Source: Gaertneriomyces semiglobifer
Taxonomy: Eukaryota > Chytridiomycota > Chytridiomycetes > Spizellomycetales > Spizellomycetaceae
Assembly (NCBI GenBank): GCA_025558075.1
Contig: JAHLKF010000004.1
Location: 1,116,001 to 1,180,000, forward strand
Length of the DNA stretch: 64,000 bases
Direction of reading: 5' to 3'
Shown in pieces: positions 11,275 through 21,110 of this stretch. The number at the start of each line of letters is the position of its first letter. The stretch's first letter is position 1. Both the position numbers and the translations under genes were made by a program. A model generated the notes under the pieces. It saw nothing but the letters and a program-made list of their open reading frames with translations, was not told where the DNA came from and did not search any database.

Positions 11275-13404
11275 TCAAACGGACGTATAGCTCAGTGGTG
11301 AGCTGCATCTTGTATCAAGGGACGTATAGCTCAGTGGTAAGAGGTGAGGCGGTTGCATCTCATAATGAACGGACGTATAGTTCAGTGGTGAGCGGCATCT
11401 CGTATCAAGGGACGTATAGCTCAGTGGTAAGAGGTGAGGCGGTTGCATCTCATAGCAAATGGACGTATAACTCAGCAGGTGAGCTGTATCTCAGAACAAG
11501 GGACGTATAGCTCAGTGGTAAGAGGTGAGGCAGTTACATCTCATAACGAACGGACGTATAGCTCAGTGGTGAGCTGCATCTTGCATCAAGGGACGTATAG
11601 CTCAGTGGTAAGAGGTGAGGCAGTTGCATCTCATAACGAAGGGACGTATAGCTCAGTGGTGAGCGGCATCTCGTATCAAGGGACGTATAGCTCAGTGGTA
11701 AGAGGTGAGGCAGTTGCATCTCATAATGAACGGACGTATAGTTCAGTGGTGAGCGGCATCTCGTATCAAGGGACATATAGCTCAGCGGTAAGAGGTGAGG
11801 CGGTTGCATCTCATAATGAACGGACGTATAGCTCAGTGGTGAGCTGCATCATGCATCCAGGGACATATAGCTCAGTGGTAAGAGGTGAGGCAGTTGCATC
11901 TCATAACGAACGGACGTATAGCTCAGTGGTGAGCTGCATCTTGCATCAAACGGACGTATAGCTCAGTGGTGAGCTGCATCTTGTATCAAGGGACGTATAG
12001 CTCAGTGGTAGGAGGTGAGGCAGTTGCATCTCATAATGAACGGACGTATAGCTCAGTGGTGAGCTGCATCTTGCATCAAGGGACGTATAGCTCAGTGGTA
12101 AGAGGTGAGGCAGTTGCATCTCATAACGAACGGACGTATAGCTCAGTGGTGAGCGGCATCTCGTATCAAGGGACATATAGCTCAGTGGTAAGAGGTGAGG
12201 CAGTTGCATCTCATAATGAACGGACGTATAGCTCAGTGGTGAGCTGCATCTCATATCAAGGGACATATTGCTCAGTGGTAAGAGCTGAGGCGGTTGCATC
12301 TCATAATGAACGGACGTATAGCTCAGTGGTGAGCTGCATCTTGCATCCAGGGACATATAGCTCAGTGGTAAGAGGTGAGGCAGTTGCATCTCATAACGAA
12401 CGGACGTATAGCTCAGTGGTGAGCTGCATCTTGCATCAAACGGACGTATAGTTCAGTGGTGAGCTGCATCTTGCATCAAACGGACGTATAGCTCAGTGGT
12501 GAGCTGCATCTTGCATCAAACGGACGTATAGCTCAGTGGTGAGCTGCATCTTGCATCAAACGGACGTATAGCTCAGTGGTGAGCTGCATCTTGTATCAAG
12601 GGACGTATAGCTCAGTGGTAAGAGGTGAGGCGGTTGCATCTCATAATGAACGGACGTATAGCTCAGTGGTGAGCTGCATCTTGCATCAAACGGACGTATA
12701 GCTCAGTGGTGAGTTGCATCTCATATCAAGGGACGTATAGCTCAGTGGTAAGAGGTGAGGCAGTTATATCTCATAACGAACGGACGTATAGCTCAGTGGT
12801 GAGCTGCATCTTGCATCAAGGGACGTATAGCTCAGTGGTAAGAGGTGAGGCAGTTGCATCTCATAACGAAGGGACGTATAGCTCAGTGGTGAGCGGCATC
12901 TCGTATCAAGGGACGTATAGCTCAGTGGTAAGAGGTGAGGCAGTTGCATCTCATAATGAACGGACGTATAGTTCAGTGGTGAGCGGCATCTCGTATCAAG
13001 GGACATATAGCTCAGCGGTAAGAGGTGAGGCGGTTGCATCTCATAATGAACGGACGTATAGCTCAGTGGTGAGCTGCATCTTGCATCCAGGGACATATAG
13101 CTCAGTGGTAAGAGGTGAGGCAGTTGCATCTCATAACGAACGGACGTATAGCTCAGTGGTGAGCTGCATCTTGCATCAAACGGACGTATAGCTCAGTGGT
13201 GAGCTGCATCTTGTATCAAGGGACGTATAGCTCAGTGGTAGGAGGTGAGGCAGTTGCATCTCATAATGAACGGACGTATAGCTCAGTGGTGAGCTGCATC
13301 TTGCATCAAGGGACGTATAGCTCAGTGGTAAGAGGTGAGGCAGTTGCATCTCATAACGAACGGACGTATAGCTCAGTGGTGAGCGGCATCTCGTATCAAG
13401 GGAC

Positions 13405-15322
13405 ATATAGCTCAGTGGTAAGAGGTGAGGCAGTTGCATCTCATAACGAACGGATGTATAGCTCAGTGGTGAGCTGCATCTTGTATCAAGGACGTATAGC
13501 TCAGTGGTGAGTTGCACGGCGGTTGCTGAGAGACATCAAACGGACGTATAGCTCAGTGCAGAGCTGCATCTTGCATCAAGGGACGTATAGCTCAGTGGTG
13601 AGTTGCACGGCGGTTGCTGAGAGACATCAAATGGACATATAGCTCAGTGGTGAGCTGCATCTCGCATCACATGACGTATAGCTCAGTGGTAAGAGGTGAG
13701 GCGGTTGCATCTCATAGCAAATGGACATAGAGCTCAGTAGTGAACTGCATGGCGGGTGCTGAGAGACATCACATGACGTATAGCTCAGTGGTAAGAGGTG
13801 AGGCAGTTGCATCTCATAATGAACGGACGTATAGCTCAGTGGTGAGCGGCATCTCGTATCAAGGGACATATAGCTCCGTGGTAAGAGGTGAGGCGGTTGC
13901 ATCTCATAATGAACGGACGTATAGCTCAGTGGTGAGCTGCATCTTGCATCCAGGGACGTATAGCTCAGTGGTAAGAGGTGAGGCAGTTGCATCTCATAAC
14001 GAACGGACGTATAGCTCAGTGGTGAGCTGCATCTTGCATCAAACGGACGTATAGTTCAGTGGTGAGCTGCATCTTGCATCAAACGGACGTATAGCTCAGT
14101 GGTGAGCTGCATCTTGCATCAAACGGACGTATAGCTCAGTGGTAAGAGGTGAGGCAGTTGCATCTCATAACGAAGGGACGTATAGCTCAGTGGTGAGCGG
14201 CATCTCGTATCAAGGGACGTATAGCTCAGTGGTAAGTGGTGAGGCAGTTGCATCTCATAATGAACGGACGTATAGTTCAGTGGTGAGCGGCATCTCGTAT
14301 CAAGGGACATATAGCTCAGTGGTAAGAGGTGAGGCGGTTGCATCTCATAATGAACGGACGTATAGCTCAGTGGTGAGCTGCATCTTGCATCCAGGGACAT
14401 ATAGCTCAGTGGTAAGAGGTGAGGCAGTTGCATCTCATAACGAACGGACGTATAGCTCAGTGGTGAGCTGCATCTTGCATCAAACGGACGTATAGCTCAG
14501 TGGTGAGCTGCATCTTGTATCAAGGGACGTATAGCTCAGTGGTAAGAGGTGAGGCAGTTGCATCTCATAACGAACGGACGTATAGCTCAGTGGTGAGCGG
14601 CATCTCGTATCAAGGGACGTATAGCTCAGTGGTAAGAGGTGAGGCAGTTGCATCTCATAACGAACGGACGTATAGCTCAGTGGTGAGCTGCATCTTGTAT
14701 CAAGGGACGTATACCTCAGTGGTACGAGATGAGGGAGTTGCATCTCATAATGAACGGACGTATAGTTCAGTGGTGAGCGGCATCTCGTATCAAGGGACAT
14801 ATAGCTCAGTGGTAAGAGGTGAGGCAGTTGCATCTCATAACGAAGGGACGTATAGCTCAGTGGTGAGCGGCATCTCGTATCAAGGGACGTATAGCTCAGT
14901 GGTAAGAGGTGAGGCAGTTGCATCTCATAATGAACGGACGTATAGTTCAGTGGTGAGCGGCATCTCGTATCAAGGGACATATAGCTCAGTGGTAAGAGGT
15001 GAGGCGGTTGCATCTCATAATGAACGGACGTATAGCTCAGTGGTGAGCTGCATCTTGCATCCAGGGACATATAGCTCAGTGGTAAGAGGTAAGGCAGTTG
15101 CATCTCATAACGAACGGACGTATAGCTCAGTGGTGAGCTGCATCTTGCATCAAACGGACGTATAGTTCAGTGGTGAGCTGCATCTTGCATCAAACGGACG
15201 TATAGCTCAGTGATGAGCTGCATCTTGCATCAAACGGACGTATAGCTCAGTGGTGAGCTGCATCTTGTATCAAGGGACGTATAGCTCAGTGGTAAGAGGT
15301 GAGGCAGTTGCATCTCATAACG
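13405..15322 (+). repeat. 1.9-kb block duplicated from about 8700-10617
   Basis: This block repeats the order of variant units found 4705 bp upstream, including rare variants (GGATGTATAG, CATAGAGCTCAG, AGCTCCGTGG). I noticed only a couple of substitutions, for example GTAAGAGATG to GTACGAGATG. The match breaks down near 10618/15323. Confidence 0.8.
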
Positions 15323-17329
15323 AAGGGACGTATAGCTCAGTGGTGAGCGGCATCTCGTATCAAGGGACGTATAGCTCAGTGGTAAGTGGTGAGGCAGTTG
15401 CATCTCATAATGAACGGACGTATAGTTCAGTGGTGAGCGGCATCTCGTATCAAGGGACATATAGCTCAGTGGTAAGAGGTGAGGCGGTTGCATCTCATAA
15501 TGAACGGACGTATAGCTCAGTGGTGAGCTGCATCTTGCATCCAGGGACATATAGCTCAGTGGTAAGAGGTGAGGCAGTTGCATCTCATAACGAACGGACG
15601 TATAGCTCAGTGGTGAGCTGCATCTTGCATCAAACGGACGTATAGCTCAGTGGTGAGCTGCATCTTGTATCAAGGGACGTATAGCTCAGTGGTAAGAGGT
15701 GAGGCAGTTGCATCTCATAACGAACGGACGTATAGCTCAGTGGTGAGCGGCATCTCGTATCAAGGGACGTATAGCTCAGTGGTAAGAGGTGAGGCAGTTG
15801 CATCTCATAACGAACGGACGTATAGCTCAGTGGTGAGCTGCATCTTGTATCAAGGGACGTATACCTCAGTGGTACGAGATGAGGGAGTTGCATCTCATAA
15901 TGAACGGACGTATAGTTCAGTGGTGAGCGGCATCTCGTATCAAGGGACATATAGCTCAGTGGTAAGAGGTGAGGCAGTTGCATCTCATAACGAAGGGACG
16001 TATAGCTCAGTGGTGAGCGGCATCTCGTATCAAGGGACGTATAGCTCAGTGGTAAGAGGTGAGGCAGTTGCATCTCATAACGAACGGACGTATAGCTCAG
16101 TGGTGAGCTGCATCTTGTATCAAGGGACATATAGCTCAGTGGTAAGAGGTGAGGCGGTTGCATCTCATAACGAACGGACGTATAGCTCAGTGGTGAGCTG
16201 CATCTTGTATCAAGGGACGTATACCTCAGTGGTACGAGATGAGGGAGTTGCATCTCATAATGAACGGACGTATAGTTCAGTGGTGAGCGGCATCTCGTAT
16301 CAAGGGACATATAGCTCAGTGGTAAGAGGTGAGGCAGTTGCATCTCATAACGAAGGGACGTATAGCTCAGTGGTGAGCGGCATCTCGTATCAAGGGACGT
16401 ATAGCTCAGTGGTAAGTGGTGAGGCAGTTGCATCTCATAATGAACGGACGTATAGTTCAGTGGTGAGCGGCATCTCGTATCAAGGGACATATAGCTCAGT
16501 GGTAAGAGGTGAGGCGGTTGCATCTCATAATGAACGGACGTATAGCTCAGTGGTGAGCTGCATCTTGCATCCAGGGACATATAGCTCAGTGGTAAGAGGT
16601 GAGGCAGTTGCATCTCATAACGAAGGGACGTATAGCTCAGTGGTGAGCGGCATCTCGTATCAAGGGACGTATAGCTCAGTGGTAAGAGGTGAGGCAGTTG
16701 CATCTCATAATGAACGGACGTATAGTTCAGTGGTGAGCGGCATCTCGTATCAAGGGACATATAGCTCAGCGGTAAGAGGTGAGGCGGTTGCATCTCATAA
16801 TGAACGGACGTATAGCTCAGTGGTGAGCTGCATCTTGCATCCAGGGACATATAGCTCAGTGGTAAGAGGTGAGGCAGTTGCATCTCATAACGAACGGACG
16901 TATAGCTCAGTGGTGAGCTGCATCTTGCATCAAACGGACGTATAGCTCAGTGGTGAGCTGCATCTCATATCAAGGGACGTATAGCTCAGTGGTAAGAGGT
17001 GAGGCAGTTGCATCTCATAACGAAGGGACGTATAGCTCAGTGGTGAGCGGCATCTCGTATCAAGGGACGTATAGCTCAGTGGTAAGAGGTGAGGCAGTTG
17101 CATCTCATAATGAACGGACGTATAGTTCAGTGGTGAGCGGCATCTCGTATCAAGGGACATATAGCTCAGCGGTAAGAGGTGAGGCGGTTGCATCTCATAA
17201 TGAACGGACGTATAGCTCAGTGGTGAGCTGCATCTTGCATCCAGGGACATATAGCTCAGTGGTAAGAGGTGAGGCAGTTGCATCTCATAACGAACGGACG
17301 TATAGCTCAGTGGTGAGCTGCATCTTGCA

Positions 17330-19269
17330 TCAAACGGACGTATAGCTCAGTGGTGAGCTGCATCTTGTATCAAGGGACGTATAGCTCAGTGGTAGGAGGT
17401 GAGGCAGTTGCATCTCATAATGAACGGACGTATAGCTCAGTGGTGAGCTGCATCTTGCATCAAGGGACGTATAGCTCAGTGGTAAGAGGTGAGGCAGTTG
17501 CATCTCATAACGAACGGACGTGTAGCTCAGTGGTGAGCGGCATCTCGTATCAAGGGACATATAGCTCAGTGGTAAGAGGTGAGGCAGTTGCATCTCATAA
17601 TGAACGGACGTATAGCTCAGTGGTGAGCTGCATCTCATATCAAGGGACATATTGCTCAGTGGTAAGAGCTGAGGCGGTTGCATCTCATAATGAACGGACG
17701 TATAGCTCAGTGGTGAGCTGCATCTTGCATCCAGGGACATATAGCTCAGTGGTAAGAGGTGAGGCAGTTGCATCTCATAACGAACGGACGTATAGCTCAG
17801 TGGTGAGCTGCATCTTGCATCAAACGGACGTATAGTTCAGTGGTGAGCTGCATCTTGCATCAAACGGACGTATAGCTCAGTGGTGAGCTGCATCTTGCAT
17901 CAAACGGACGTATAGCTCAGTGGTGAGCTGCATCTTGCATCAAGGGACGTATAGCTCAGTGGTAAGAGGTGAGGCAGTTGCATCTCATAACGAAGGGACG
18001 TATAGCTCAGTGGTGAGCGGCATCTCGTATCAAGGGACGTATAGCTCAGTGGTAAGAGGTGAGGCAGTTGCATCTCATAATGAACGGACGTATAGTTCAG
18101 TGGTGAGCGGCATCTCGTATCAAGGGACATATAGCTCAGCGGTAAGAGGTGAGGCGGTTGCATCTCATAATGAACGGACGTATAGCTCAGTGGTGAGCTG
18201 CATCTTGCATCCAGGGACATATAGCTCAGTGGTAAGAGGTGAGGCAGTTGCATCTCATAACGAACGGACGTATAGCTCAGTGGTGAGCTGCATCTTGCAT
18301 CAAACGGACGTATAGCTCAGTGGTGAGCTGCATCTTGTATCAAGGGACGTATAGCTCAGTGGTAGGAGGTGAGGCAGTTGCATCTCATAATGAACGGACG
18401 TATAGCTCAGTGGTGAGCTGCATCTTGCATCAAGGGACGTATAGCTCAGTGGTAAGAGGTGAGGCAGTTGCATCTCATAACGAACGGACGTATAGCTCAG
18501 TGGTGAGCGGCATCTCGTATCAAGGGACATATAGCTCAGTGGTAAGAGGTGAGGCAGTTGCATCTCATAATGAACGGACGTATAGCTCAGTGGTGAGCTG
18601 CATCTCATATCAAGGGACATATTGCTCAGTGGTAAGAGCTGAGGCGGTTGCATCTCATAATGAACGGACGTATAGCTCAGTGGTGAGCTGCATCTTGCAT
18701 CCAGGGACATATAGCTCAGTGGTAAGAGGTGAGGCAGTTGCATCTCATAACGAACGGACGTATAGCTCAGTGGTGAGCTGCATCTTGCATCAAACGGACG
18801 TATAGTTCAGTGGTGAGCTGCATCTTGCATCAAACGGACGTATAGCTCAGTGGTGAGCTGCATCTTGCATCAAACGGACGTATAGCTCAGTGGTGAGCTG
18901 CATCTTGCATCAAGGGACGTATAGCTCAGTGGTAAGAGGTGAGGCAGTTGCATCTCATAACGAAGGGACGTATAGCTCAGTGGTGAGCGGCATCTCGTAT
19001 CAAGGGACGTATAGCTCAGTGGTAAGAGGTGAGGCAGTTGCATCTCATAATGAACGGACGTATAGTTCAGTGGTGAGCGGCATCTCGTATCAAGGGACAT
19101 ATAGCTCAGCGGTAAGAGGTGAGGCGGTTGCATCTCATAATGAACGGACGTATAGCTCAGTGGTGAGCTGCATCATGCATCCAGGGACGTATAGCTCAGT
19201 GGTATGAGGTGAGGCGGTTGCATCTCATAATGAACGGACGTATAGCTCAGTGGTGAGCTGCATCTTGCA
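17330..19269 (+). repeat. 970-bp higher-order duplication at the tRNA-proximal end
   Basis: Blocks starting at 17330 and 18300 repeat the same unit order with a 970-bp period, and part of the block also occurs at 11946-12451. The copies differ by isolated substitutions (TGTAGCTC against TATAGCTC). The second block is interrupted near its end, just before the intact tRNA. Confidence 0.8.
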
Positions 19270-19365
19270 TCAAACGGACGTATAGCTCAGTGGTGAGCTG
19301 CATCTTGTATCAAGGGACGTATAGCTCAGTGATAAGAAGTGAGGCAGTTGCATCTCATAACGAAT

Positions 19366-19437
19366 GGACGTATAGCTCAGTGGTAGAGCTTTCGGCTGCA
19401 GTCCGAAGGGTCGTTGGTTCAAATCCGACTGCGTCCT
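19366..19437 (+). tRNA. tRNA-Cys (GCA)
   Basis: A complete 72-nt cloverleaf without intron. Acceptor GGACGTA pairs with TGCGTCC (one G-U). The D arm is GCTC-AGTGGTA-GAGC, the anticodon arm TTCGG-CTGCAGT-CCGAA with anticodon GCA, the variable loop GGGTC, and the T arm GTTGG-TTCAAAT-CCGAC. The discriminator is U73, as expected for cysteine tRNA. The A box (TAGCTCAGTGG) and B box (GGTTCAAATCC) are both intact. It is the last, and only complete, member of the upstream array: the preceding 51-bp unit runs straight into its first base. A T8 terminator follows. Confidence 0.98.
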
Positions 19438-19438
19438 C

Positions 19439-19446
19439 TTTTTTTT
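19439..19446 (+). terminator. Pol III terminator of tRNA-Cys
   Basis: A run of eight Ts starts two bases after the discriminator base. The consensus array units contain no run of four Ts on this strand, so this is the first strong Pol III stop for transcripts entering from the array. Confidence 0.9.
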
Positions 19447-20589
19447 GATGTTTTTTGTCGTGCTTCCTCGCTTGTCGCGTCTGCAGGAGACCTTCCCGAA
19501 ATTGTTGGGCGTTTGCAAGTAACTGCCGGCAAAGTATATTTGGTGATGTATTTGTTACGTGGGTAATTTTTGCCGAGTGCCAGAAGCCAATGGCCTTTGG
19601 GGAGTTCCGAGCAGTTGCCCCACCCAAGTATCCACCGGGCTCCTTTTGCATGGCGTTGAACGACTGGTGAGGTGATGTTGTTATCCCAGGATCATCTGCA
19701 GAAAAGCCCGCAACCGCGGTCCACCCAATCGTTGCTCGCGCAACCATTGGGTTGGATAGCAACAAGGTTGCGAAGAAATCCGTATTGAGCCTCATAATGT
19801 ACTCTAGTCTCGTCAGATGGGCGGCACGACGGGTATAGTTACCTCCTGACGTACTGGTTGAGCAGGTTGAACTGCCCGAAGGAATGGAAAGTAACCATTC
19901 CATGGCCATCCTTCTCATCCTTCACAGTACTGTTGGATCCCGTTCAACCAAAGGGGACAATTACCCCGTCCTTTCGTTGAGCGGGATCAAACATGTTATC
20001 TTGTGCATCGTCGGGTGCACAAGTTTGCAGCATGTTGAGGTGCTCGGTGATGTCGCTGCTTTGGCTGAAAGCCGCCTGCATGAACGCCATCCTCAGTGAC
20101 GTTCCTGTCTCCAAGGCCATACTGGGGCACCGGAAGTCGTCGATGTTCCCGGCGTGCATGTGCATAAGAACGTCCGGCTTCCCCATCTTCCATATGGGTG
20201 AGAAGTTGACGGCGTCTCTCGGCGCTGCGCCTCTCTCCGACAGCATATCCTGCATCCTGTGTCCGCTGAACGGAGACTCTCATACGAGCTTCTCGAAAAG
20301 ATGGGTCGTTCAGATACGACTGGTCGCGCATGGCCGGGTTGTTCACATTGCGAAGTGCTATGTTGAGGTCGCCCACGGCCGCAAAACGGGCCATGTCTCC
20401 AAGGCCATACCCCAGTCCAGAACGTCGATGCAACCCTGTCACAGTGCATTCACGTTGTAGCCGTCGGCAAAAACGTGAAAGCACTATGACATCGGTGCGT
20501 ACCACTGCTGTAAGTTCGATGGATTGCTTTTTTGATTTAAGGTCTTCGAACATGGCCAATGCGATACCGGGAAACAAAGCTGGTAGCAC
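19447..20589 (-). pseudogene. decayed intronless reading frame, family unknown
   Basis: Coding-like protein sequence runs leftward from about 20589 but changes frame at least twice. Frame one covers 20589 to about 20200 (LNIALRNVNNPAMRDQSYL). A second frame covers about 20250 to 19850 (NFSPIWKMGKPDVLMHMHAG), with an in-frame TGA at 19944-19946. A third runs from about 19860 to the poly-T (NPMVARATIGWTAVAGFSAD). There is no clear intron at the shifts. The total would be about 370 residues. I do not recognise the protein. An endogenised fungal RNA-virus gene or a transposon gene are possible explanations for an intronless decayed frame beside a tRNA, but nothing I can see decides it. Short ORFs that read through the antisense of tRNA-Cys are artefacts. 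Confidence 0.45.
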
Positions 20590-21110
20590 TGGCTGACGAG
20601 TTTCCGGTCGTCTGAACGTCTACAGGCTGCTACAGAGCCACTGTTGAACATCTATTAGCGACATAATAAGAAGATGAGTGACAACTGCCGAGCGTCTCTT
20701 GAGCAAAGTCATCTTCACAGTACCTTGTTCTGTTTCATGATTCGTCAAGTCGGTTTGCCAATACTGGACAAGTCGGGCCGACGACAGCTACCAGCTGCCA
20801 CCGCAGTGTTAACGTCCCCAATTTTGACAGCTGTCAGTTGTTTGTCGGAAGCACTGACTCGCAACTTTCATGTCCTACAAGGCCCCACATTTCGTTGATT
20901 CCCAGCTCTAATATCGCCTTTTCCATCGTTACAGTTCTCTAGTATGTCTGGCTGTCGTTCAAGGCAGCGTATGATACCGACCGGTGGCCGTCAAGAAAAA
21001 GCCCCTTTTGAAATTGACGCTTCAAACGCGCTTGGTTCACCAACAGCATCCGTGCATCACTATATGATTAGACCCAGCCATCGTTTTCAAAAAGTATCAC
21101 AGAGTTGGCT
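20590..21110. other. intergenic, upstream of UBA-UBX-LRR gene
   Basis: No gene supported. It presumably holds the promoter and 5' UTR of the gene starting at 21111; I found no convincing core element. Confidence 0.4.

Larger units (their letters stand above)
3213..19365 (+). repeat. tandem array of truncated tRNA-Cys-like units
   Basis: This is a tandem array of roughly 16 kb, about 14 kb without the two inserted retroelements. At a mean unit near 45 bp that is of the order of 300 units (an estimate from length). Every unit starts GGACGTATAGCTCAGTGGT, identical to nt 1-19 of the intact tRNA-Cys that ends the array. The 51-bp unit continues AAGAGGTGAGGCAGTTGCAT with CTCATAACGAAC. The 39/40-bp unit is the same sequence with about 11 bp missing (GAGCTGCATCTTGCATCAAAC or GAGCGGCATCTCGTATCAAG). 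A third, rarer form carries CTGCATGGCGGTTGCTGAGA. Units keep the acceptor 5' strand, the D arm (GCTC/GAGC) and the Pol III A box TAGCTCAGTGG. They lack the anticodon arm of tRNA-Cys, the T arm, the B box and any T-run terminator. Left units are more diverged; units from 9 to 19 kb are nearly homogeneous. Long open frames on both strands are a by-product of the 90-bp (51+39) dimer. Confidence 0.95.

Noticed and set aside
5625..16945. Repeat proteins up to 431 residues encoded by the array
   Set aside because: Both strands are open over the same interval, frames are broken by 40-bp units, and the 'protein' repeat is a translation of tRNA-like sequence.
3213..19365. CRISPR-like array
   Set aside because: There are no unique spacers: every unit is homologous along its full length, unit lengths vary by indel, and the genome is eukaryotic.
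3213..19365. Hundreds of functional tRNA genes
   Set aside because: Units stop after the D arm. No tRNA-Cys anticodon arm, T arm, B box or terminator is present, so none can make a tRNA. Only the final copy is complete.
19270..19518. Minus-strand ORFs containing GFEPTTLRTAAESSTTELYV-like sequence
   Set aside because: This is the antisense translation of the tRNA-Cys gene, a well-known false protein signature.
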